A stretch of DNA of 5,148 nt, taken from positions 1 through 5,148 of the forward strand of contig JAPPKP010000364.1 of assembly GCA_028819955.1 (NCBI GenBank), read 5' to 3'. This document shows positions 1-4,858 of this stretch, piece by piece. Each line of letters opens with the position of its first letter. The first letter of the stretch is position 1. Both the position numbers and the translations under genes were made by a program. Origin of the DNA: Rhodospirillaceae bacterium (GTDB taxonomy: Bacteria; Pseudomonadota; Alphaproteobacteria; UBA828). The notes under the pieces were generated by a model. It was not told the DNA's origin and made no database searches. It worked only from the letters and a program-made list of their open reading frames with translations.

Positions 1-906
1 TTCCGCGACATGCGCAAGGGCGGGCTCACCGCTGCCAACTGCACCTGCTGCGTGTGGGAGGGCTTCGCCGAGACCATGGCCAACATCGCCCAGTGGAACG
101 GCTGGTTTCGCGCGCACGACGACCTGATCGTCAAGGCCCGCACCGCCGCCGATATCCGCAAGGCGAAGGAAGACGGGCGCACGGCGATCATCCTCGGCTT
201 CCAGAACACGTCGGCCTTCGAGGACAAGCTGGGCGCGGTCCAGCTCTTCAAGGACGCAGGCGTCGGCATCGCCCAGCTCACCTACAACACGCAGAACCTC
301 GCGGGCTCCGGCTGCTACGAGAGCCGCGACTCGGGGCTCAGCGACTGGGGCCGCGAGCTGGTGGCCGAGATGAACCGGGTGGGGATGCTGATCGACCTGA
401 GCCACGTGGGCTCCCGCACGTCGGAGGAGACCATCCGCGAATCCGCCAAGCCGGTCGCCTACACCCATTGCCTGCCGTCGGCGCTCAAGCCGCACCCGCG
501 CAACAAAGGCGACGGCGAGCTTCGCTTCATCGCCGAAGAGGGCGGCATGATCGGGGTCACCATGTTCCCGGCGTTCCTCAAGGGCGGCGAGAACGCGACG
601 GTGGACGACTACGTGGCGGCGATGGAGCACGTGATCTCGGTCGCGGGCGAGGACTCGGTCGCCTTCGGCACCGACTTCACCCAGGGCCACGGCCAGGAGT
701 TCTTCGACTGGATCACGAACGACAAGGGCGACGCCCGCTCCCTCATCAAGTTCACTCCGATGTCCAATCCGAAGGGCGTGAAGACCATCGGCCAGCTTCC
801 CAACCTCACGGCTGCCATGGAGCGCGCCGGCTGGAGCGAAGGCCGCATCCGCAAGGTCATGGGCGAGAACTGGCTGCGCCTCCTCGCCGATGTCTGGGGG
901 GAGTAG
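1..906 (+). CDS. Peptidase M19 (renal dipeptidase fold) protein, 5'-truncated by the window edge
   Basis: The reading frame is open from base 1 (Phe-Arg-Asp before the first Met at base 10) and ends at TAG 904-906. About 301 residues are visible; M19 proteins of this type run to about 325, so roughly 25 N-terminal residues lie upstream and the Met at base 10 is internal. Counting from base 1, I aligned M19 landmarks by eye to mammalian renal dipeptidase. DLSH (His135) and YTH (His156) match zinc ligands His198 and His219, Arg167 (PRNK) matches Arg230, and Asp225 (GTDFTQG) matches Asp288. The bridging Glu125 is replaced by Gln68 (GFQNTS) and His152 by Tyr95. From memory the sequence strongly resembles the Pseudomonas aeruginosa PA5396-type 'dipeptidase' beside the dimethylglycine catabolism genes; this is unverified. 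Family membership is secure. Dipeptidase activity is not, because the metal site looks altered. The substrate is unknown. The next gene converges on it with a 7-base gap. Confidence 0.9.
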   Translation, partial: FRDMRKGGLTAANCTCCVWEGFAETMANIAQWNGWFRAHDDLIVKARTAADIRKAKEDGRTAIILGFQNTSAFEDKLGAVQLFKDAGVGIAQLTYNTQNLAGSGCYESRDSGLSDWGRELVAEMNRVGMLIDLSHVGSRTSEETIRESAKPVAYTHCLPSALKPHPRNKGDGELRFIAEEGGMIGVTMFPAFLKGGENATVDDYVAAMEHVISVAGEDSVAFGTDFTQGHGQEFFDWITNDKGDARSLIKFTPMSNPKGVKTIGQLPNLTAAMERAGWSEGRIRKVMGENWLRLLADVWGE

Positions 907-913
907 GGCTGGG

Positions 914-1534
914 TTACGGCCTCAGCGTAAGCGTGCCGTCGCGGACCTCGTAGCCGCCCAAGCGCTCAAGCGCGCTGATGCCGAGCAGGGAGTGCGGCAG
1001 GCGCTCGCCGTTGACCACGGCCCGCACGTTGCTCAAGCGGATGTCGCCGAGCTCGAGCGAGCGGATCACGACCGGGGCTGCGCGCACGATGCCGCCGGCG
1101 GTGTGCAGGCGCTGGGAGAAGTTCAGCTCTGAACGGTGGAAGCCGATACGCTCGGCGTCGTCGGGGCTAAGCGCCACCACGCTCGCGCCGGTGTCGATCA
1201 GGAACCTGACGTTCGATCCGTTCACGCGGGAGTCGATGTAGAAGTGACCGTCGCGGTGGGCGCGCACGCGCACGGCGCCGTCCTCGGTGGTCACCGCCGC
1301 ATAGGGGACGATCTCCCCACCCAGCCGGTTCACGAGGTCCGTGAGCTCGAAGCGATAGCTGTAGCCGATCGCCAGAATGCCGGCGAGCGCGAGCCAGATG
1401 GCCGCGTGCCGAAGCCGGCGGAGCAGCGCGCCGGGCGCGGGCTTTCGCGGCGGAGGCGGGGGTTGCGGCGGCCCAGGCTGGTGCCATCCGGCCTCGCGGC
1501 GGAGGCGGCTCCAGGGGTCTCGTTCGGCGCTCAT
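914..1534 (-). CDS. Retropepsin-like aspartic protease, membrane anchored (TIGR02281 type)
   Basis: A 206-residue protein when started at the ATG at 1534-1532. The order is: a polar N-terminus rich in proline (PPQPPPPPRKP, about residues 22-32), an Arg-rich stretch, one hydrophobic helix (about 44-60), then a periplasmic-type domain. FLIDTGASVVALS (112-123) contains the retropepsin catalytic DTG triad, with Asp114 as the predicted nucleophile-activating residue. The family's second motif appears as LLGISALERL (183-192). One active-site Asp per chain means the enzyme should act as a homodimer. Basic residues before the helix suggest a cytoplasmic N-terminus and a catalytic domain outside the membrane. 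A GTG nine codons upstream (1561-1559) is in frame, but the GGAGGAG purine run abuts it with no spacing, so I prefer the ATG, although its own ribosome site is weak. TIGR02281 proteins are poorly characterised and the substrate is unknown. It is transcribed towards the M19 gene. Confidence 0.87.
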   Translation of the reverse strand: MSAERDPWSRLRREAGWHQPGPPQPPPPPRKPAPGALLRRLRHAAIWLALAGILAIGYSYRFELTDLVNRLGGEIVPYAAVTTEDGAVRVRAHRDGHFYIDSRVNGSNVRFLIDTGASVVALSPDDAERIGFHRSELNFSQRLHTAGGIVRAAPVVIRSLELGDIRLSNVRAVVNGERLPHSLLGISALERLGGYEVRDGTLTLRP

Positions 1535-1735
1535 GTCCAGCCCGTCAGGACCACCCGACACCTCCTCCGCACGCCCGGCCGAGGATGCCCATGCCTGCCT
1601 GTGGCCTTGCCGCCCATAGGTATCGATCTAGTGCGCCAGGCCGGACTTTACCAGTCGCGAGGCGCTGTCTGCGATCCGTCGCGGCGCTGCCGGTGAGCGT
1701 GCAAGCGGCCGATCGGTGTGCGGCGTTCCATAGGA

Positions 1736-1790
1736 ACTTCTTATGAAAGCGATGATCATTCGATATTTGTCGTAATGGCTATGCCGACTA
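1736..1790 (+). promoter_or_regulatory. AT-richer patch, possible promoter region of the small ORF
   Basis: This segment is clearly lower in GC than everything around it, as expected for a promoter in a GC-rich genome. It contains the 8-base palindrome ATGATCAT (1752-1759). A weak housekeeping-sigma candidate can be drawn with TTCTTA (about 1738-1743) and GATATT (1762-1767), 18 bases apart. That would start a transcript around 1774, just upstream of the paired segments at 1791-1846. The match to consensus is poor, and the patch could equally serve the minus-strand protease gene. Confidence 0.3.
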
Positions 1791-1846
1791 CGTGAGTCCT
1801 CACGAGATGCCCTTCGAGGCGTTCTCGAAGGGAAACGCGAGGACTC
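1791..1846 (+). promoter_or_regulatory. Candidate structured leader with alternative hairpins, upstream of the small ORF
   Basis: Four complementary segments lie within 56 bases. CGTGAG (1791-1796) pairs with CTCACG (1799-1804). CCCTTCGAG (1810-1818) pairs perfectly with CTCGAAGGG (1824-1832) around a five-base loop, GCGTT. GAGTCCTC (1794-1801) pairs perfectly with GAGGACTC (1839-1846), and this helix can be prolonged past one mismatch by 1803-1804 with 1836-1837. The loop GCGTT is also complementary to AACGC (1834-1838). The first and third pairings share bases and cannot coexist. GAGGA at 1839-1843 is the likely ribosome site of the ORF starting at 1853, so the third pairing would hide it and the first would free it. 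The repeats are seen directly; a switch function is inference. They could instead be DNA operator sites or coincidence. No known riboswitch class was recognised. Confidence 0.4.
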
Positions 1847-1852
1847 CGCATC

Positions 1853-2107
1853 ATGGCCGTTCGCGCCTCGGGCGTACAATCCACCGATCCGACCGATGCA
1901 ACGCGTTCGCTTTCCGCAGAGCGCACGCCCGTGCAGCGTTCCGGAACCACGCTGGCGATCGTCGCGCCGACCCGTGGCGGACAAAAAGCCACGCCGGGCG
2001 TTGCCGACGGGGTTCGCGCTGCCGCATCGGCCATGGGCTGGGCGCTCTGGATCATGCTGGCGCTCACCATAGCGGCGTTCCTGGCCTTCGCACCTTCCTT
2101 GATTTAG
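1853..2107 (+). CDS. Small hypothetical protein with C-terminal membrane segment
   Basis: An 84-residue reading frame starts at ATG 1853 and stops at TAG 2105-2107. A GAGGA ribosome-site candidate (1839-1843) sits nine bases before the start. Residues 1-60 are polar and rich in Ala, Thr, Ser and Arg, with no predicted fold that I recognise. Residues 61-80 (from MGWALWIM to AFLAFA) form one hydrophobic helix, and only four residues follow. This is the layout of a tail-anchored or single-pass small membrane protein. Third codon positions favour G or C, though less strongly than in neighbouring genes, and several codons uncommon for a GC-rich genome (AAA, CAA, GTA, ATA) occur, so it may be fast-evolving. 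No family was recognised. Overlapping minus-strand ORFs are less convincing because they lack both a ribosome site and a coherent domain. The amidotransferase gene follows 88 bases later on the same strand. Confidence 0.55.
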   Translation: MAVRASGVQSTDPTDATRSLSAERTPVQRSGTTLAIVAPTRGGQKATPGVADGVRAAASAMGWALWIMLALTIAAFLAFAPSLI

Positions 2108-2195
2108 CGCGCTTGCCGGCCGCGCCGCGATAGGGCAAACAGCCGCAGCGAAGAGGCAACCTCATCGCCCGACGGAGAGAGAGAACACGAGCACC

Positions 2196-2906
2196 GTGAC
2201 GCGCATCGTCCTGGTCACCCATTCAGAGCGCGCCAATCCCGGCAAGGTGCGCGAGGCGCTGCACGCGCGGGGCTGCGAGACCGAGGTCTGCCACGTCGCC
2301 GGCGGTGCGGCCCTGCCGCCCATGAACGGCGGCCGGCTGCAGGGATACGACGGTGCCGTGGTGTTCGGCGGCCCGATGAGCGCCTGCGATGTCGACGAGC
2401 ATGCGTTCCTGCGGGAGGAGACCGATTGGATCGCCGCTCAGCTTGCGGCCGACGCCCCCATTCTCGGCGTCTGCCTCGGCGCGCAGATCATGGCCCGCGC
2501 GCTCGGCGGGCGCGTCTATCCGCACCCGGACGGTCTCTGCGAGGTCGGTTATCAGCCGCTCCAGCCTGCGAAAGCGGATTGCGCGCTGTTCCCGTCAGCC
2601 TTTCACGTCTTTCACTGGCACCGGGAAGGCTTCGACCTGCCGCCGGGGGCGGAGCTGCTGGCGCGGGGCGTGATCTTCGAGAACCAGGCCTTCAGCCACG
2701 GCGAGCGGGCGTTCGGCGTCCAGTTTCACCCGGAGATGACGCCGGTGACGCACGAGCGCTGGCTCACCAACCCGAAGGCCCAGAAGTATTTCAAACTGCC
2801 GGAGGTTCCTTCCGCCGAGCGCCAGCGCGCCGATGCCCCGCGCTACGACCCGGCCGTGCACCGCTGGCTCGACCGCTTTCTCGATCTCTGGTTGGAGCGA
2901 TTCTAG
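2196..2906 (+). CDS. Class I glutamine amidotransferase-like protein (stand-alone GATase1)
   Basis: A 236-residue protein starts at GTG 2196. A GGAGAGAGAGAA purine run (2174-2185) lies upstream at rather long spacing, and no better in-frame start is nearby. The triad glutaminase layout is complete. FGGPMSA (58-64) resembles the oxyanion loop, GVCLGAQ (91-97) is the nucleophile elbow with Cys93, and QFHPEM (176-181) supplies His178 and Glu180. The length and the aromatic, acidic C-terminal tail (to WLERF) match free-standing proteins usually annotated 'glutamine amidotransferase' or 'GMP synthase-like'. No synthetase domain is attached and no partner synthase lies nearby, so it is not GuaA itself. 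The family includes gamma-glutamyl hydrolases such as PuuD and enzymes acting on small glutamine conjugates; the substrate cannot be chosen from sequence. Its stop codon shares the bases CTAG with that of the convergent S49 peptidase gene. Confidence 0.9.
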   Translation: MTRIVLVTHSERANPGKVREALHARGCETEVCHVAGGAALPPMNGGRLQGYDGAVVFGGPMSACDVDEHAFLREETDWIAAQLAADAPILGVCLGAQIMARALGGRVYPHPDGLCEVGYQPLQPAKADCALFPSAFHVFHWHREGFDLPPGAELLARGVIFENQAFSHGERAFGVQFHPEMTPVTHERWLTNPKAQKYFKLPEVPSAERQRADAPRYDPAVHRWLDRFLDLWLERF

Positions 2907-3757
2907 AGCCCGTAGCGGGACCACCAGAGGCGGGCTTCGATCGCGCCGAGCAGGTCGCCGGCGAGCGAGCCGGCCTCCTCGCTATCGCCCCCGAGGAGGA
3001 GGCCCGGGCGCAAGCGCCGCGCCAGCCACCCGCGCGGGCGGCCGATCTTGCGCACAACTACTTTCCGGCCGTAGCGCTCGCGCAGCACGCTCCGGATATC
3101 GCCGATGCCGTCGGCGAGCCCCAGGCCGATCGCCTTCCGGCCCAGCCAGAACTCGCCGCTGAAGAGATCGGGATCGCTCTCGGCGAGGCGTGCGCCGCGC
3201 CTGGCGCGGATCAGCTCCTTGAAGTTGTCGTGAATGTCCCCTTGCACCCGGCGCAGGCGGTCGAGGTCGTCGGGCTGCACGGCGAGGAAGGGGTCGAGCA
3301 GCGACTTCTTCTCGCCGGCGGTGTAGAGCCGCCGCTCGACGCCGAGCTTCTCGATGGCCTCGTGGAAGCCGAAGCCCGAGTAGATGACGCCGATGCTGCC
3401 GAGAATGGAGTTGTCGTCCACGAAAATCTCGTCGGCCGCTGCGGCGAGCCAGTATCCGCCCGATGCGGCGACATCCTCCACGAAGGCCATCACCGGCACG
3501 TCGCGCTCCGTCGCGAGCGCGCGAATCCGGTTGTGGATCAGCGCGGACTGCGCCGCGGAGCCTCCCGGCGAGTTGATCTCGAGCGCCACGGCTTTCAGCC
3601 CCGGCTGGCGGAAGGCCCGTTGCAGCACGGGAGCGACGGCCTCCATGCTGATGCGGCCGCCGAACATGCCCGGCCTTCCGATCACGCCGGAAAGCCGCAC
3701 CACCGAGACCACCGGCGGCGGTTTCCGAAACGTCAGGCGCGCCAACAACCGCCTCAT
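2903..3757 (-). CDS. S49 family serine peptidase (SppA/SohB-like)
   Basis: A 284-residue protein starts at ATG 3757-3755, with a GGAGG ribosome site (3768-3772) about ten bases upstream. Family landmarks are ALEINSPGGS (58-67), VAASGGYWLA (96-105) with predicted nucleophile Ser99, ILGSIGVI (118-125), and TAGEKKS (146-152), where Lys151 aligns with the general-base lysine of the bacterial Ser/Lys dyad. S49 enzymes degrade signal peptides and membrane-protein fragments. Unlike E. coli SppA or SohB there is no obvious signal peptide or transmembrane helix before the domain: the first 17 residues are basic and only moderately hydrophobic. It is the short, single-domain type and probably acts in the cytoplasm or at the inner face of the membrane. 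The start shares one base with the methyltransferase stop (TGATG), suggesting translational coupling. The frame is open much further upstream (to 4366), but that part is a shadow of the methyltransferase gene. Confidence 0.92.
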   Translation of the reverse strand: MRRLLARLTFRKPPPVVSVVRLSGVIGRPGMFGGRISMEAVAPVLQRAFRQPGLKAVALEINSPGGSAAQSALIHNRIRALATERDVPVMAFVEDVAASGGYWLAAAADEIFVDDNSILGSIGVIYSGFGFHEAIEKLGVERRLYTAGEKKSLLDPFLAVQPDDLDRLRRVQGDIHDNFKELIRARRGARLAESDPDLFSGEFWLGRKAIGLGLADGIGDIRSVLRERYGRKVVVRKIGRPRGWLARRLRPGLLLGGDSEEAGSLAGDLLGAIEARLWWSRYGL

Positions 3758-4548
3758 CAGGACTCTTCCTCCAGGAGGGCGAGTGCGGCGCCGCCGCGCA
3801 GGACACGGTCCGCCGCGTGGGAGTAGCTGCCGTCGTCGTCGTGCAGGATCATGCCGGCCACGATCTGCAAAGGCCCGCCGTGCTCGGCCGTCGCCTGCAC
3901 GATGATGCGATTCGCGGTCTTCTTGGTGCGCGCCCCGCTGAAGGGATTGTGCGACCACAGCGGATAGACCACGATGGCGCCGGCGCGCGCCTGGGACAGG
4001 CCGCCCAGGATCTGGGCCAGACGCTCCGGCCGATGAATGATCGTGATCGAGCCGCCCGGGCGGACCATCCGGGCGCAGAACTCGAGCCACGCGTCGAGCC
4101 CAGTCGCGCCTTCCACCGTCGCCTGCGCGCGGCTGCGGGAGGCCGGCGGCTGGTTCGCGCCCTGCTCGAAAAAGGGCGGGTTCGCGAACACGTGGTCGAA
4201 GCCTTTCGGCGACAATTTGGGAGGCGGGTGCTCGAAATCGCCGACCCACACATCGAGCCGCTCCTCCAGCCCGTTGAGCGCGGCGTTGTCCTTCGCGAGC
4301 TGGGCGACGACTCGGTCTATCTCGATCCCCGTGACGTGCAGGCCGCTCACACGGCTCGCGAGGCAAAGCGCGCCCGCGCCCACCCCGCAGCCGACATCGA
4401 GCGCACGCTCGCCGTCCGAGGCCGGCACCGCAGCCGCAAGCAGGACCGGATCGATCGCGACCCGATAGCCCGCTGCCGGCTGGTTCAACGCGACCCTGCC
4501 ACCGAGCAGCGTATCGCTGGTGACCCGCGCGGACCCGATCTCAGTCAT
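3757..4548 (-). CDS. SAM-dependent methyltransferase, TrmN6/COG4123-like (probable tRNA1(Val) adenine-N6 methyltransferase)
   Basis: A 263-residue class I methyltransferase. After a typical COG4123 N-terminus (SDTLLGGRVALNQPAAGYR, residues 11-29, and IDPVLLAA, 32-39), SAM-binding motif I is LDVGCGVGAG (50-59) and the acidic residue after strand 2 is Glu76 in GIEID. Motif IV is NPPFF (123-127), the catalytic signature of N6-adenine and N5-glutamine methyltransferases. The later part (GGSITIIHRPERL, then KKTANRIIVQA) also fits this family. E. coli TrmN6 (YfiC, about 245 residues) makes m6A at position 37 of tRNA1(Val). The same reaction is a reasonable but unproven assignment here, since alphaproteobacterial members have not, to my knowledge, been tested individually. 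The start ATG (4548-4546) lies inside the end of the DUF2007 gene (8-base overlap), and its stop overlaps the S49 start by one base, so expression is probably coupled through the cluster. Confidence 0.88.
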   Translation of the reverse strand: MTEIGSARVTSDTLLGGRVALNQPAAGYRVAIDPVLLAAAVPASDGERALDVGCGVGAGALCLASRVSGLHVTGIEIDRVVAQLAKDNAALNGLEERLDVWVGDFEHPPPKLSPKGFDHVFANPPFFEQGANQPPASRSRAQATVEGATGLDAWLEFCARMVRPGGSITIIHRPERLAQILGGLSQARAGAIVVYPLWSHNPFSGARTKKTANRIIVQATAEHGGPLQIVAGMILHDDDGSYSHAADRVLRGGAALALLEEES

Positions 4549-4753
4549 CGAGCGCGCCGACCTCCCTCAAGATGCGCCGCGCCGCATCGGCGTCCTCGTC
4601 GGCGACCATGAGCCGCCGCGGGATCGCGCCTGCGCTCCCCTCCAGCACGCTCATGTGCTGATCGAGCACGATGGGCTCGATCCCGCCGTCTCTCAGCACG
4701 GCGCCGAGGAACGAGAGCTGCACCAGGTCGTTCGTGCGCAGGAGCTCGATCAT
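4541..4753 (-). CDS. DUF2007 domain protein (putative signal-transducing protein)
   Basis: A 70-residue protein beginning MIELLRTNDLVQLSFL and ending in DADAARRILREVGALDD. The N-terminal 'residue-L-x-x-TND-x-V' strand-helix pattern, the central HMSVLEGSAGAIPRRLMV and the C-terminal ARRIL helix are typical of DUF2007 (PF09413), which Pfam calls a putative signal-transducing domain. No enzymatic residues are apparent and the molecular role is unknown. It is the first gene of the minus-strand cluster. Its stop (4543-4541) lies inside the methyltransferase gene, making translational coupling likely. The ribosome site before ATG 4753-4751 is weak (a GGGA-like stretch about 8-11 bases upstream). 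A function related to tRNA methylation or membrane proteolysis would be guilt by association only. Confidence 0.87.
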   Translation of the reverse strand: MIELLRTNDLVQLSFLGAVLRDGGIEPIVLDQHMSVLEGSAGAIPRRLMVADEDADAARRILREVGALDD

Positions 4754-4858
4754 TCTGTCCCGACTCCCGTGTCGAGCTGAGCGCCAGCTGCTAGGTTAGA
4801 GGCGGCGCGGTTGCGCATGGATGCCCTTGCGGGAGCGCGCCGTCAAGCGAGAGGGTCA
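4754..4858. promoter_or_regulatory. Divergent intergenic region between DUF2007 and polyprenyl synthase genes
   Basis: These 105 bases must hold the promoters of both divergent units unless transcription enters from outside. A short inverted repeat, AGCTG (4775-4779) and CAGCT (4785-4789), lies near the middle, followed by the least GC-rich stretch (TAGGTTAGA, 4792-4800), a possible -10 area. No convincing -35/-10 pair was found on either strand. GAGAGGG (4849-4855) is the ribosome-site candidate for the start at 4859. Confidence 0.4.

Larger units (their letters stand above)
1535..1852. other. Intergenic region without a convincing gene
   Basis: These roughly 318 bases separate the start of the aspartic protease (minus strand) from the small ORF at 1853 (plus strand), so this is a divergent regulatory region. 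Short ORFs on both strands have no credible ribosome site, composition or recognisable motif. Visible content includes an imperfect direct repeat 24 bases apart (1654-1667 and 1678-1689), a GTTCC-ATA-GGAAC inverted repeat (1725-1737), an AT-richer patch (about 1736-1790) and the inverted-repeat cluster at 1791-1846. I see no tRNA, terminator with a T tract, or mobile-element end. Confidence 0.6.

Noticed and set aside
54..953. Plus-strand ORF of 299 codons in another frame over the M19 gene.
   Set aside because: Arg/Gly-rich shadow frame; the M19 frame has conserved active-site motifs throughout.
1654..1689. Imperfect direct repeat GTCGCGAGGCGCTG / GTCGCGGCGCTG.
   Set aside because: Only two GC-rich copies with an indel; not enough for a repeat array or an integration site.
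1730..1740. ATAGGAACTTC matches one arm of the yeast FLP recombinase target.
   Set aside because: No second inverted arm or core spacer is present nearby; an 11-base match to a single arm in a bacterial chromosome is best read as coincidence.
1733..1757. GGAAC as the -35 of an EcfG (general stress sigma) promoter.
   Set aside because: At 16-17 bases spacing the -10 would be GATC or ATCA, not CGTT; the second GGAAC at 1943 also lacks a CGTT at the right distance.
1628..1984. Minus-strand ORF of 118 codons, including a 43-residue version starting near 1758.
   Set aside because: No ribosome site, Arg/Ser-rich random-looking product, no domain; the plus-strand ORF at 1853 with a membrane helix explains the overlap better.
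1756..2070. Minus-strand ORF of 104 codons opposite the small membrane protein.
   Set aside because: Low-complexity composition without motif or ribosome site; probably a shadow frame.
2113..2138. TTGCC and GGCAA as a terminator stem after the small ORF.
   Set aside because: Only five pairs with a 16-base loop and no following T tract; not a credible intrinsic terminator.
2426..3826. Plus-strand ORF of 466 codons across the amidotransferase and S49 genes.
   Set aside because: It runs out of frame through two genes with clear catalytic motifs; its Arg/Ala/Pro-rich product is typical of shadow frames in GC-rich DNA.
3758..4366. N-terminal extension of the S49 peptidase frame by about 200 codons.
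   Set aside because: It overlaps the methyltransferase gene out of frame and is Arg/Pro-rich; ATG 3757 has a good GGAGG site and gives the normal family start.
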